The notes beneath the pieces are model-generated. The model was not told where the DNA came from, searched no databases, and was given only the letters and a program-made list of their open reading frames with translations. Shown here piece after piece: positions 1-9,704 of a stretch of 64,000 nt of DNA. Numbering within the stretch: position 1 is the first letter of the stretch; every line of letters starts with the position of its first letter. The position numbers were made by a program, and so were the translations under genes. The DNA comes from Acidobacteriota bacterium (GTDB taxonomy: Bacteria > Acidobacteriota > Terriglobia > Versatilivoradales > Versatilivoraceae): the NCBI GenBank assembly GCA_022826755.1, contig JAJDUG010000027.1, positions 1 through 64,000 on the forward strand. The letters run 5' to 3'.

Positions 1-172
1 GATCAACGGGACAGGGTCCTTGTTGCCGATAGGCCACGAAGAAAAACCGAAACAGATCCATACGGATTCGTGCCTATTCGTGTTCATTCGTGGTTCGTCT
101 TTATTTAACGCCCCCCTGTTTCACTCTCGAATGATCCGCCCGTCGTGGGGGCGGGGGCGCGGCTTGCCTGAA
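1..172 (-). repeat. Dispersed intergenic repeat, copy 1 (cut by the window edge)
   Basis: Non-coding copy of the repeat family described in the findings. Read on the minus strand it starts with TTCAGGCAAGCC (161-172). A hairpin follows with stem CCGCCC (136-141) and GGGCGG (149-154), then an ATTCGTG-word module at about 79-105 and the words GGCCTATCGGCAACAAGGAC near 15-34. It is close to 90 percent identical to 15.21-15.36 kb in inverted orientation. The rest of the element lies left of the window. Short open frames inside it give peptides such as FVFIRGSSLF and are not genes. Confidence 0.85.
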
Positions 173-228
173 TCGCGGCACGGAGGATCTGTGCGTGTCC
201 CAGCCAGGCCGTTGACGTTGGAGCCAGC

Positions 229-1347
229 ATGAAAATCACTAGAGTCGAAACTCTCTACCTGCGTCTCCCCGAGGTCAAGGAGCAGGCCGACAGCGGCCAG
301 GACGCTCTCGTCGTCCGGGTCGAGACCGATGCGGGAGTGCATGGCATCGGCGAAGTGGACTCCGCCCCCATGGCTGTCAAGGGCATGATCGAGGGACCCT
401 ATTGCCACCCTCTCAACAGCGGACTGGGCGAGCTCCTGATCGGTGAAGACCCTCTGCAGACCGAATTCCTGTGGCACAAGATGTATCGCGAGAACATCTA
501 TGCCGGCCGGCGCGGAATCGCCATTCATGCCATGAGCGGGATCGACATGGCCCTTTGGGACATCAAGGGCAAGGTGCTGGGGTTGCCCGTCTGGAAGTTG
601 TTGGGAGGCGGCTTCCACCGGAGGATTCGCGCCTATGCCAGCTCGCTGTTCGGCGCCACTCCTGCCGAAACGGGTGAGAGAGCCCGTCGCTTCCGGGACC
701 AGGGCTTCGACGCGGTCAAATTCGGCTGGGAGCCCATGGGCGAGGATGCGGCTACGGACGTGGCCCTGGTGCGGGAGGCGCGGGCGGGGCTGGGGGACGA
801 CGCCGACCTGCTGATCGACGCGGGGCTGGCCTGGGACGCCAAGACGGCTATCCAGCGCGCCAGGTCCTTCAGCGAGTACGATATCTTCTGGCTCGAGGAG
901 CCGCTGCTGCCGGACGACTACCGGGGGTACGCGCGCCTGGCCTCGGCCACCGACATTCCCATCGCGGCCGGCGAGGAGGAAAGCGAACGCCGCTCATTTA
1001 TCGAGCTGATGGATGAAGGCAGGATCGACGTGGTTCAGGTGGACCTGACCCGATGCGGGGGCTTCACCGAGGCCGTGAAAATCGCCAGCCTGGCGGCCGA
1101 CCGAGGTCTGCGCTGTGTCAACCACGGGTTCACCACCTACATCAACGTGGCCGCCGCACTCCACTTCCTGAACTCCATCCCCAATTCCTTCATTACCGAA
1201 TTCGTGGTGGAGGAAGGGACGCGGTTGCGGGACGAGATCACTCTGCAGCGCATCACGGCCCGGGATGGGACCCTGGCCGTTCCTGAAGAGCCCGGGCTGG
1301 GAATCGACCTCGACCCGGAGGGGGTTGAGAAGTACCGGGTTGCCTGA
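229..1347 (+). CDS. Mandelate racemase/muconate lactonizing family enzyme (enolase superfamily)
   Basis: Predicted acid-sugar dehydratase or racemase of 372 residues, the normal family size. It has the N-terminal capping domain followed by the (beta/alpha)7-beta barrel. Aligned with the mandelate racemase pattern, the metal ligands fall at D197, E223/E224 and E249, and the His-Asp catalytic pair at H299 (CVNHGF) and D272. The barrel lysine K164 is present, but the second residue of the usual KxK motif is glycine (VKFGW). This points away from mandelate racemase itself and towards a sugar-acid dehydratase of unknown substrate. The start ATG lies 57 nt after a repeat element. It converges on the corrinoid-protein gene with 9 nt between stops. 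The substrate cannot be told from sequence alone. Confidence 0.9.
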   Translation: MKITRVETLYLRLPEVKEQADSGQDALVVRVETDAGVHGIGEVDSAPMAVKGMIEGPYCHPLNSGLGELLIGEDPLQTEFLWHKMYRENIYAGRRGIAIHAMSGIDMALWDIKGKVLGLPVWKLLGGGFHRRIRAYASSLFGATPAETGERARRFRDQGFDAVKFGWEPMGEDAATDVALVREARAGLGDDADLLIDAGLAWDAKTAIQRARSFSEYDIFWLEEPLLPDDYRGYARLASATDIPIAAGEEESERRSFIELMDEGRIDVVQVDLTRCGGFTEAVKIASLAADRGLRCVNHGFTTYINVAAALHFLNSIPNSFITEFVVEEGTRLRDEITLQRITARDGTLAVPEEPGLGIDLDPEGVEKYRVA

Positions 1348-1356
1348 TTCCCCCGC

Positions 1357-2112
1357 TCAGGTTGCAGCCGGAGTGGAAAGCTTTATCTGCTCCAACAGTT
1401 CCTTGGCCTTTTCAACACAAGCCAGGGCGTCCTTCCCATAGCCGTCGCACTTCATCTTGTGCGCCAGCTCCCGGTTCAGCGCGGCTCCGCCGGCCATGGT
1501 CCTGACCTTTTGGCGCAAGCCTGCCTGTTCGAAGGCGCGGTTGGTGGTTTCGATGTTTCTCATGGTGGTGGTGAGCAGCGCCGACATGCCGACCAGTTCG
1601 GCCTTGTGCTCGACCACGGCCTCCACGAACTCCTGGGGCTTGGTGTCCACTCCCAGGTCGTGGACGGAAAAGCCCGCGCCCGAAAGCATCATCCCGCACA
1701 GGTTCTTGCCGATGTCGTGAAGATCGCCCTGGACGGTGCCCATGATCACCGTGCCGATGGGTTCGATGCCCGAGGCCGACAGGATCGGATCCAAGTGCTT
1801 CATTCCGGCCTTCATGGCCCTGGCGGCCACCAGGACCTCGGGCACGAAGATCACGTTGTCGCGGAACTTGACCCCCACCACCGACATCCCGGCGATCAAC
1901 CCGTCGTCCAGAATGACGTTGGGATCGAACTCCCTGTCCAGAGCCTCCCTGGTCAAGCGGTCGGTCTGGTGGTGCTCGCCGACGATGACGTAAAAGGCAA
2001 GGTCCTGCATCAGGGGGTCGGCGTTTTCCAGGATTCCCCGAATGCGATTGCTTTCTTCAGGGATGGTGACCCACTGCAGTTCTTCCTCCAGGCCATCGTT
2101 GACAATCGGCAT
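1357..2112 (-). CDS. Corrinoid (B12-binding) protein of a methyltransferase system
   Basis: A 251-residue cobalamin carrier of the MtaC/MtbC/MttC type. The first 90 or so residues form the helical cap domain and the rest the Rossmann B12-binding domain. The base-off/His-on motif is intact: D130-L-H132-D-I-G135, with H132 the expected lower cobalt ligand, followed by the VGMSALLTTTM and MAGGAAL segments typical of the family. It lies 105 nt downstream of, and on the same strand as, a UroD-family methyltransferase gene, so the two very likely form one methyl-transfer unit. No MttB/MtbB-like substrate methyltransferase and no ATP-dependent corrinoid activase (RamA/RACo) is nearby. The methyl donor is therefore unknown. 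Confidence 0.92.
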   Translation of the reverse strand: MPIVNDGLEEELQWVTIPEESNRIRGILENADPLMQDLAFYVIVGEHHQTDRLTREALDREFDPNVILDDGLIAGMSVVGVKFRDNVIFVPEVLVAARAMKAGMKHLDPILSASGIEPIGTVIMGTVQGDLHDIGKNLCGMMLSGAGFSVHDLGVDTKPQEFVEAVVEHKAELVGMSALLTTTMRNIETTNRAFEQAGLRQKVRTMAGGAALNRELAHKMKCDGYGKDALACVEKAKELLEQIKLSTPAAT

Positions 2113-2217
2113 TGAGAGTCCCTTCCTTAGTCCGAGTGGATTGGTGCGGTGGCACCGTTTCGAAGCCGGCGGCCGCGGACGGGGTCGGACCGGCGTGCGC
2201 TGGCTGGCGCGGCGCGC

Positions 2218-3366
2218 TCAATCGAGCCCTATTGGATACTTGCCGTACCTGAAGGTGGCTTCCAGCATGGCGGCGTAGTTGTCTATGGGCACGTATTCGG
2301 GGATGGAGTTGCCGGATGAAACACAGTAGCCGCCCCCGGGAGCCAGGTCCCTTATTCGAGTGCGAACCTCGTCCTCGACTTCCTCAGGGGTCCCCAGGGT
2401 CAAGGTGTACTGGAGGTCGATGTTGCCCAGCAAGGCGAGTCGGTCCCCATATTTCGCCTTGATTTCATTGATGTCGTGGGCCTGTGCCTCCACCGGATGC
2501 CAGCCGTGGATGCCGAGGTCGATCAGTTCGTCGATGACCATGGAGATATCCCCGTCGGTGTGGTAGACGAAGGGCTTGTCCGCGGCCCTGGCCATATCGC
2601 ACATGGTCTTGTAGCAGGGGAAGGCGTACTTGCGATAGTGGTCGGGGTGCACCAGGGGTCCGTTTTTGCCGGAGAGGTCGTCGGCGTGAAAGCTCAGGCC
2701 CACGGCGGGGTGTTCCATGGCGACTTCCATTACCCGCTGCTGGAGGGGGATGATCTTGCCGTACATCATGTCGATCAGTTCCGGGTCGTCGATGTAGGAC
2801 AGCATGAAGGTCTCCATCCCCATCATGAACCAGACGCCGGTGAACACCTTGCCGATGACCACCCCGATTTTCATCCCGGGCGGCAGCATCGCTCCCACTT
2901 CGTCCAAAATCGAGAAGTCCAGGTCGTCGGGGTCGGGCCAGGGGTAGGCGGCGAACTCGTCCTTGTTGGAAATGACGCCCTTGTGCATTTCCGCCCAATG
3001 CCGTTCGGTATAGGCTTCCAGTTCGGCCTTGTAGGTGCTGACGGTTTGGCTGCTCACCTGGACGCCGCCGGCGCCTTTTTCGGTCTGGCTGTCCTCGCCT
3101 TCAACCGGTTTCAGGTGGACATTGATCACGCTCAGCGAGACGGGATAGGCGTCGAATCCGGCGGCCCGGAAGAATTCGATCTCGTCGGCGTGTCCCTGGA
3201 CCGGCTTGCCCATGAACAGTTCCTTGATCTCCGGCTCGATACCCATTTCGAAAAGGGGAACGTAGTCGGGCTCCTGGTGGTTCAGAGCCGCCTTGAGACG
3301 CTCATAGTCTGTCTTGCGGTTGCCCTTGGCAGCCAGGGCTTTTTGTACCGAGGCCGGAAATGCCAT
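2218..3366 (-). CDS. Uroporphyrinogen decarboxylase-family methyltransferase (MtaA/CmuA-like)
   Basis: UroD-fold protein of 382 residues from the chosen start. In this family, members next to corrinoid proteins transfer methyl groups to or from cobalamin rather than decarboxylate porphyrins. The MtaA zinc motif HxC is here YHTDGD (His then Asp), with a later Cys in GGYCVSSGNSIP, so the metal site resembles the many uncharacterised UroD-like methyltransferases rather than MtaA itself. I start at 3366 because GGGAGGT sits just upstream of that ATG; an in-frame ATG at 3387 would add seven residues. It is first in the unit with the corrinoid protein gene. True heme-pathway HemE is unlikely given the context and length. 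Confidence 0.85.
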   Translation of the reverse strand: MAFPASVQKALAAKGNRKTDYERLKAALNHQEPDYVPLFEMGIEPEIKELFMGKPVQGHADEIEFFRAAGFDAYPVSLSVINVHLKPVEGEDSQTEKGAGGVQVSSQTVSTYKAELEAYTERHWAEMHKGVISNKDEFAAYPWPDPDDLDFSILDEVGAMLPPGMKIGVVIGKVFTGVWFMMGMETFMLSYIDDPELIDMMYGKIIPLQQRVMEVAMEHPAVGLSFHADDLSGKNGPLVHPDHYRKYAFPCYKTMCDMARAADKPFVYHTDGDISMVIDELIDLGIHGWHPVEAQAHDINEIKAKYGDRLALLGNIDLQYTLTLGTPEEVEDEVRTRIRDLAPGGGYCVSSGNSIPEYVPIDNYAAMLEATFRYGKYPIGLD

Positions 3367-3510
3367 GAAAACCTCCCGTGCAGGCACTCGAAGGACGTCG
3401 TCGAATCACACGTCCGTCGCACGCTGTAGCCGATTCGGTCGGGATTTTACATGCTCGACCGCTGAAACTCAACGATTGCGGATTAAAGCAGGCACAAGGT
3501 GTTTTCCCCA

Positions 3511-3868
3511 GCTCGCCTGAAACCAGTCGAGGGGGTTATCCAGCAATGACATCCACAAAGTGCCGGAAGGACGGCTAAGAGTTCTACGCAAAGGAAAACG
3601 GCGAACCACGAATGGACACGAATGAACACCAATAAACTGATTGATGAGGTGTCGATTGGCAGGGGTGACAATCGATATCGAGGGGTTATCCATCAAGGAC
3701 AAGAAGTCATAGCCAGGTAGCAACGTTGCAGAAGAGTTTTGGTGCCGCTTGTCGTTGGAGCGAGTCCACCTGTATTCGTGTTCATTCGTGGTTCGTCTTT
3801 AAGGACAATTGGGTGCTTCCCTTCGAATGATCCGCCCGTCATGGGGGCGGGGGCGCGGCTTGCCTGAA
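3511..3868 (-). repeat. Dispersed intergenic repeat, copy 2 (complete, 358 bp)
   Basis: Fills most of the 592-nt gap between the UroD-type gene and the phosphoglycerate mutase gene. Ends are in direct orientation: GCTCGCCTGAA at 3511-3521 and GCTTGCCTGAA at 3858-3868. Two inverted ATTCGTG modules (about 3602-3632 and 3771-3797) flank a middle section that is about 80 percent identical, without indels, to the middle of the 43.6-43.9 kb copy on the opposite strand. The GC hairpin is at about 3828-3850. The remaining flanks (3367-3510 and 3869-3958) show nothing recognisable. Confidence 0.85.
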
Positions 3869-3958
3869 ACACCCCCGTTTCGCGCTGCATGCGACGGGCA
3901 AAAAGAGTTATCCGCTTTTCCTCGTGGGATCCGCACGGCAGGGCGGGGGCGCAGATGA

Positions 3959-5182
3959 TCAGGCGCCGAACTTGCCGTAGAGGCCTGCGTTGGCCATCAT
4001 CAATCGAATCAGGTACTTGCTCTGGAATACCCCCAGCGAGCCCCGGTTGGCGCAGGTTTCGGTGAATCGGCTCAGTCTGTCGCTGCCGGAAACCGGGCTG
4101 TTCAGCAGGACCGGCTGGGGGTGCCAACTGTGCGATTTCATGGCTGCCGGGGTGGAATGGTCCGCCGTGATCGCCAGCACCAGGGGGCGTTTTCGCAAGA
4201 GGAGGGGTAGAGCCCGATCCACGGCCTCGATGATCGCCACCTTTCCATCGAAATCGCCGTCCTCCCCGGCCATGTCCGTCCCCTTGACGTGGATGAAAAA
4301 GTAGTCGAAGTTCTCGAACTCGTCGAGGACCTGCTGAAACTGTTTCCGGATGTCCCTTTCTTCTTCCAGGTTCCGCATCCCGATCAGTTGGGCCAGTCCC
4401 CTGTACATGGGGTAGACGGCAATCGCCCCGGCACTCAGTTGAAACCGCTCCTCAAAACCGGGGATACGGGGGAGGCTGCCGATGCCCCTCAAGAGGAACC
4501 CGTTGGCGGGAAGGTCTTGCGAGAGCAGTGGCATGGCCTGCCGGCAGAAGCGGGCGATCACCTCGGCCGCTCTCTCGACCCTCTCCTCCCGATTCTCGGC
4601 TGCGATTGGCCTCATGGGAAGACCTTCCCTGTGAGGATCGGAGTCGGGGAGAGGACCCGCGATGCCGCCTCCTCGGAAAACCACCACAAACCGGTGGGAT
4701 CTTCCGTGCCGCACAATGATCTCGGTTTCGCCGATCTTGCGAACGGCGCCCAGTTTCCGGCAGAGGGTCCGGTTCAACTCGGTGTCGATGCGGCCGGCTC
4801 TGCGGTCGGTCACGACTCCCTCGGCATTGACCGTACAGAAGTTGGCCCGAGCGGCCACGTCACCCGGTTGCAAATCCATTCCAAGGCCCAGGGCCTCGAT
4901 CACGCCTCGATCGACTTGGAACTGCGCAGGATCGTAGCCGAACAGCCCCAGGTGGCCGGGACCGCTTCCCGGCGTAATCCCCGGCAGGACCGGAGTCATT
5001 CGGCCCATTGCCGAGGCCCGAGCCAATTCATCCAGGTTCGGAGTGACCGCGGCCTCCAGCGGGGTCAGGTAGCCGGTCGCGGTGGTTGCAATGTCGCCCA
5101 CACCGTCCAGCACCAGCAGGACGAGCTTTCCCTCCGGCCTGTGAGGCAGTCTCAGCGATCGATACAGAGTCTCTTCTTCCAT
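3959..5182 (-). CDS. apgM: 2,3-bisphosphoglycerate-independent phosphoglycerate mutase, archaeal type
   Basis: Interconverts 3- and 2-phosphoglycerate in glycolysis and gluconeogenesis. The 407 residues carry the alkaline-phosphatase-superfamily metal motifs of the ApgM branch: VLLVLDGVGD near residue 25, then TPLEAAVTPNLDELA, the GSGPGHLGLFGYDP segment, and the C-terminal TADHSTPAAMKSHSWHPQP metal site. This is the short archaeal-type enzyme, not the long GpmI type. An alternative GTG start at 5191 would add three residues. It is transcribed divergently from pyruvate carboxylase with a gap of 160 nt. The downstream gap is occupied by repeat copy 2. Confidence 0.93.
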   Translation of the reverse strand: MEEETLYRSLRLPHRPEGKLVLLVLDGVGDIATTATGYLTPLEAAVTPNLDELARASAMGRMTPVLPGITPGSGPGHLGLFGYDPAQFQVDRGVIEALGLGMDLQPGDVAARANFCTVNAEGVVTDRRAGRIDTELNRTLCRKLGAVRKIGETEIIVRHGRSHRFVVVFRGGGIAGPLPDSDPHREGLPMRPIAAENREERVERAAEVIARFCRQAMPLLSQDLPANGFLLRGIGSLPRIPGFEERFQLSAGAIAVYPMYRGLAQLIGMRNLEEERDIRKQFQQVLDEFENFDYFFIHVKGTDMAGEDGDFDGKVAIIEAVDRALPLLLRKRPLVLAITADHSTPAAMKSHSWHPQPVLLNSPVSGSDRLSRFTETCANRGSLGVFQSKYLIRLMMANAGLYGKFGA

Positions 5183-5342
5183 CGTTTTCACCGAATTCGA
5201 TATCGGCTCCGCCAGCCGCCAGCATTCTACATTACAACGGTTGGCTCTGCTTTCCTCCTCCCGGGGCTTGTGTATAGAATAGGAATCTTTTGTTGATGTC
5301 CTGGTGCAGGGCCAACCGCGCTACCCGGGCAAGCGGAGACCA

Positions 5343-8300
5343 ATGAAGAAGCTCCTGGCTGCCAACCGCAGCGAAATCGCCATTCGTATCATGAGGGCGG
5401 CCACCGAACTAGGGTTGCGGACGGTCGCCGTCTACTCCGAGGCGGATCGCGTCGCTTTGCACCGTTTCAAGGCGGACGAGGCCTATGCCTTGCCGAGAGA
5501 GAAGGGGCCGGTAGAGGCCTATCTGGACATTGAGGGCATCCTGGCGATTGCCCGCGACAAGAAGGTGGACGCCATACACCCGGGCTACGGGTTCCTGGCC
5601 GAGAACCCTCGGTTCGCCGAGGCTTGCCGGAGGGAAGACATCACCTTCGTGGGGCCGCCACCTCATGTGCTGGAGTTGCTGGGAGACAAGCTGGCTGCCC
5701 GCCGCCTGGCCCGGAAGGCGGGAATCCCCGTGATTCCGGGAACCGACGACCCCGTGGAGGAAGGGCAGGCGGCTCTGCGAACGGCCGGAGAGTTGGGATT
5801 TCCCTTGATTGCCAAGGCTGCCTTCGGCGGGGGAGGGCGGGGCATGAGGATCATCCGTTCCGCCGGGGACCTGGAGAAGGAGATGGCCGAAGCCCGAAGT
5901 GAGGCGGCGGCTGCCTTCGGCAACGGCGCCCTTTTCCTGGAACGCTTCATCGAGCGGCCCAAGCACGTGGAGGTCCAGATCCTGGCCGACCGGCATGGAG
6001 AGGTCGTGCACCTCTACGAGCGGGATTGTTCGGTGCAGCGAAGACATCAGAAGGTGGTGGAGGTGGCGCCGGCTGCGGGAGTAGCCAAGGAGTTGCGCGA
6101 CGAGTTGTGTGAAGCGGCGGTTGCCCTGGCGCGTGAAGTCGGCTACGTGAACGCCGGAACGGTCGAGTTCCTCCTGGATGCGGACAGCCGGGACTGGTTC
6201 TTCATCGAGGTCAACCCGCGAATTCAGGTTGAGCACACCGTGACCGAGAGGGTGACGGGGATCGACCTGGTGCGCTCGCAGATCCTGATAGCTCAGGGCT
6301 GCCGGTTGCACGAGCCTCCGATCTCGCTGCCCCGTCAGGAGGACATGCCGCTCTACGGCAGTGCCCTGCAGTGCCGCATTACGGCGGAGGACCCGGAAAA
6401 CAACTTCGCGCCGGACTTCGGAAAGGTCACAACCTATCGTTCTCCGGCCGGATTCGGCTTGCGATTGGATGGAGGCGCAGTCTCAGGGGGCGCCGTCCTG
6501 ATTCCCTACTACGATTCCCTGCTGACCAAGGCCACGGCCTGGGGAAGGACACCCAAGGAAGCCTGCCAGCGGATGGATCGAGCCCTGCGGGAATTTCGAG
6601 TCCGTGGCGTCAAGACCAATGTGCCCTTTCTCGAGAATATCGTCAACCACCAGGTGTTTCAGGATGGACTGGCCACCACCCGTTTTCTGGAGGAGTATCC
6701 CGAGCTGTTCCGCTTTGTCCAGAGACGGGATCGGGCCACCCGACTGCTGAACTACCTGGCGGGAGTCATCGTCAACGGGAATCCGGAAGTCGCGGGGAAG
6801 CCCTGGCCCGAGTCGTTTGCCACTTCGAGAACCAGTCGCGATATTCAGCCGGCGCCCCTGCCGGAGATTCCCTTCCCCAAGGGAACCGCTCCGCCTCCGG
6901 GAACCCGCCAGCGCCTGCTTCGCTTGGGTCCGGAACGGTTTTCCCAGTGGATGCGGAAGCAGGATCGCCTGCTGATCACCGACACCACCTTCCGGGATGC
7001 GCATCAGTCCCTGCTGGCCACCCGGGTGCGGTCCATCGATATTCTGAGGATCGCCGAGGCCTTGGCTCACCGATTGCCCAACCTCTTCAGCCTCGAGATG
7101 TGGGGAGGGGCCACCTTCGACACCGCGCTGCGCTTCCTCAACGAAGATCCCTGGCAGAGGCTGCGGCAGCTTCGAGCTCTTGTCCCCAATATCTGCTTCC
7201 AGATGCTGCTGCGGGCGTCCAATGCGGTGGGATATACCAGTTACCCGGATAACGTGGTGGCCGAATTCATCAAGGAATCGGCCCGGCAGGGCATCGACAT
7301 CTTTCGTATTTTCGATTCCCTGAATTCCGTCGAAAACATGGAAGTCTCCATGGCGGCGGTGCGGGAAACCCACGCCGTCTGCGAGGCCGCCATCTGCTAC
7401 ACCGGCGATATCCTCGATCCCCGACGGCCCAAGTACTCCCTTGACTACTACCTCAAGATGGCTCGCCGGCTGGAGGAGATGGGCGCCCACGTTCTGGCCA
7501 TCAAGGACATGGCGGGTCTCTGCAAACCCTACGCCGCCGCCGAGCTGGTCAGGGCCTTGCGCCAGGAGGTGGGTATTCCGATTCACTTCCATACCCACGA
7601 CACCAGCGGCGTGAGCGCGGCTTCCATCCTCAAGGCTGCCGAGTCCGGAGTGGACGTGGTCGACGGCGCCGTTTCGTCCATGAGCGGTCAGACCAGCCAG
7701 CCCAATCTCAACTCCATTGTGGAAGCCTTCCGCGGCCAGCCGCGGGACACGGGGCTCGACCCCGGGACCTTGGGAGGCTACTCGGATTACTGGGAGCTTG
7801 TCCGAGACTTCTACCGGCCCTTCGACAGCGGTCCGAGGTCGGGAGACGCCAAGGTCTACCTGCATGAGATACCGGGCGGACAATACACCAATCTGCGCCA
7901 GCAGGCGGCAGCCGTGGGTCTGGGTTACCGCTGGAGCGAGGTGGAGTCCACCTACGCCGAGGTGAATCGCCTCTTCGGCGACATCGTCAAGGTCACCCCT
8001 TCCAGCAAGGTGGTGGGCGACCTTACGCTGTTCCTGCTGGCCAAGGGGATGGCCCCGCAGGATCTGCTCCAACTGGACGTCAAGCACGATCTCGCACTTC
8101 CCAATTCAGTGGTCGATCTCTTCGCCGGTTCACTGGGAACTCCCCCGGGAGGATGGCCGCCTCGCCTGCAAACCATCATCTTGCGGGGGGCTGAACCGAG
8201 CCGCACGCGTCCCGGAGCCGATCTGCCGCCCGCCGACTTCGCCAGGACTCGGAAGTTCCTGCAGCGAAAGCTCAGACGGGATGTCCGCCATGACGAGGCG

Positions 8301-8816
8301 TTGAGTTACCTGCTGTATCCGGATGTGTTCCTGAACTACGTGGCGATGCATCGGAAATTTGGAGACGTCGCCGTCCTCCCGACTCCCCAGTTCTTTTACG
8401 GCATGCAGTCGGGAGACGAAATCGTTGTGGACATCGAGCCCGGCAAGACCCTGGTGATCAAGTTCCTGACCATCAGCGAACCCAACCCCGACGGCCGCCG
8501 AACCGTCTTCTTCGAGCTCAACGGACAGCCACGAGAGGCGGTGGTGCGCGACGAAAGCCTGAAAGAGGCTGCCCCGGCCCATCCCAGGATCAGCCCCGGG
8601 GAGCCCGGGCACGTGGGGCCCCCGTCGCCCGGGGTCATTACCCACGTGTTCGTCCGGCTGGAGCAGAGAGTGGACAGGGGCGAAAAGCTGTTCACCCTGG
8701 AAGCCATGAAGATGCAGAGTACGATTTACGCCCCCGTGGCCGGACGTGTCAGCCGGATTCTGGTGGGGGCTGGGCAGCACGTCGAGGCCAAGGACCTGTT
8801 GTTGACCATCGAATAA
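5343..8816 (+). CDS. pyc: Pyruvate carboxylase
   Basis: Biotin enzyme of 1157 residues that carboxylates pyruvate to oxaloacetate to refill the TCA cycle. Domain order is the full single-chain one: biotin carboxylase with ATP-grasp (residues 1 to about 450, glycine loop in AAFGGGGRGMRI), carboxyltransferase starting near LLITDTTFRDAHQS, and a C-terminal biotinyl domain with biotin Lys1123 in LEAMKMQ. The start at 5343 gives the canonical MKKLLAANRSEIAIR; an upstream in-frame GTG at 5304 is less likely. Oxaloacetate supply fits with the divergent phosphoglycerate mutase in gluconeogenesis. A TATAGAAT word lies about 65 nt upstream but lacks a good -35. Confidence 0.97.
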   Translation: MKKLLAANRSEIAIRIMRAATELGLRTVAVYSEADRVALHRFKADEAYALPREKGPVEAYLDIEGILAIARDKKVDAIHPGYGFLAENPRFAEACRREDITFVGPPPHVLELLGDKLAARRLARKAGIPVIPGTDDPVEEGQAALRTAGELGFPLIAKAAFGGGGRGMRIIRSAGDLEKEMAEARSEAAAAFGNGALFLERFIERPKHVEVQILADRHGEVVHLYERDCSVQRRHQKVVEVAPAAGVAKELRDELCEAAVALAREVGYVNAGTVEFLLDADSRDWFFIEVNPRIQVEHTVTERVTGIDLVRSQILIAQGCRLHEPPISLPRQEDMPLYGSALQCRITAEDPENNFAPDFGKVTTYRSPAGFGLRLDGGAVSGGAVLIPYYDSLLTKATAWGRTPKEACQRMDRALREFRVRGVKTNVPFLENIVNHQVFQDGLATTRFLEEYPELFRFVQRRDRATRLLNYLAGVIVNGNPEVAGKPWPESFATSRTSRDIQPAPLPEIPFPKGTAPPPGTRQRLLRLGPERFSQWMRKQDRLLITDTTFRDAHQSLLATRVRSIDILRIAEALAHRLPNLFSLEMWGGATFDTALRFLNEDPWQRLRQLRALVPNICFQMLLRASNAVGYTSYPDNVVAEFIKESARQGIDIFRIFDSLNSVENMEVSMAAVRETHAVCEAAICYTGDILDPRRPKYSLDYYLKMARRLEEMGAHVLAIKDMAGLCKPYAAAELVRALRQEVGIPIHFHTHDTSGVSAASILKAAESGVDVVDGAVSSMSGQTSQPNLNSIVEAFRGQPRDTGLDPGTLGGYSDYWELVRDFYRPFDSGPRSGDAKVYLHEIPGGQYTNLRQQAAAVGLGYRWSEVESTYAEVNRLFGDIVKVTPSSKVVGDLTLFLLAKGMAPQDLLQLDVKHDLALPNSVVDLFAGSLGTPPGGWPPRLQTIILRGAEPSRTRPGADLPPADFARTRKFLQRKLRRDVRHDEALSYLLYPDVFLNYVAMHRKFGDVAVLPTPQFFYGMQSGDEIVVDIEPGKTLVIKFLTISEPNPDGRRTVFFELNGQPREAVVRDESLKEAAPAHPRISPGEPGHVGPPSPGVITHVFVRLEQRVDRGEKLFTLEAMKMQSTIYAPVAGRVSRILVGAGQHVEAKDLLLTIE

Positions 8817-8849
8817 TCACCGCCAGCGCCCGCCGACGGGGTTCGTCCC

Positions 8850-9677
8850 GTGACCGGTCTTATCGTCAATTTCGTCAGCAAGGTCGTTCGACATCGGGGT
8901 CTCATCCGGTCGATGGTCGAACGCGATCTCAAGAGCCGCTACGTGGGTTCGGTCATGGGGATCTTCTGGTCGGTGATCCATCCGCTGGTGCTGCTGGTGA
9001 GCTACACGTTCGTGTTTTCGGTGATTTTCCGAATGGAGGTCCCCCACCCCCTGGGTCGGGAAGCCGGTGTAACCAGCTTTGCAGTGTTTCTGTTCTGCGG
9101 CATTCTTCCCTGGATGATGTTCCAGGAGACCCTGGCCCGCTCCAGCAACGTGCTGGTGGACAACGCAAACCTGATCACCAAGACGGTGTTCCCGTCGGAG
9201 ATCCTGCCGGTCGCCGTACTGATCGCCAACCTGGTGAACCACCTGATCGGTGTGGCCATCTTCCTGGTGATCATCCTCTTCTACATACAGCAACTGAGCC
9301 TGTATGTGCTGTTGACTCCCCTCTACCTGGTTCCCCTGATGCTGTTTGCCCTGGGGTTGAGCTGGGTGGTCTCGAGTCTTCAGGTGTTTCTGAGGGACAC
9401 CGCCCAGGTGGTTACGGTGGTCCTGACCTTCTGGTTCTGGTTTACTCCCATCTTCTATACCGAAGAACACCTGGGCAGGGTCAGCGACAAGCTGGTCCTG
9501 GTCATGCGGTTCAACCCGATGGCCGAAATCGTGACTGCTTACCGCAAGATGTTGCTGTTTGCCGAGATGCCGTCCTGGCAGGGGATGATTCCCCTCTACG
9601 GGATGGCTCTGGTTACTTTCGTGTGCGGCGGCCTGGTGTTCCGCTACGTCAAGCGATCCTTTGCCGATGTGCTTTAA
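8850..9677 (+). CDS. ABC-2 type permease, polysaccharide/O-antigen export (Wzm-like)
   Basis: Integral membrane protein of 275 residues with about six predicted helices and the family's cytoplasmic N-terminal helix (RSMVERDLKSRYVGS). It matches the Wzm/KpsM/TagG permeases that export polysaccharide or wall polymer with an ATPase partner. GTG start. It follows pyc by 33 nt and precedes an exported protein by 27 nt. The Wzt-like ATPase that normally adjoins such a permease is absent from the window, as are glycosyltransferases, so it must use an ATPase encoded elsewhere or be displaced from its cluster. Confidence 0.88.
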   Translation: MTGLIVNFVSKVVRHRGLIRSMVERDLKSRYVGSVMGIFWSVIHPLVLLVSYTFVFSVIFRMEVPHPLGREAGVTSFAVFLFCGILPWMMFQETLARSSNVLVDNANLITKTVFPSEILPVAVLIANLVNHLIGVAIFLVIILFYIQQLSLYVLLTPLYLVPLMLFALGLSWVVSSLQVFLRDTAQVVTVVLTFWFWFTPIFYTEEHLGRVSDKLVLVMRFNPMAEIVTAYRKMLLFAEMPSWQGMIPLYGMALVTFVCGGLVFRYVKRSFADVL

Positions 9678-9704
9678 CCTGCAAAAGGCTCGGTGGTCTT
9701 ATCC

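Noticed and set aside
6483-8087. 534-codon open frame antisense to pyruvate carboxylase
   Set aside because: Low-complexity Gly/His/Gln-rich translation with no motif; it is the mirror of a GC-rich gene.
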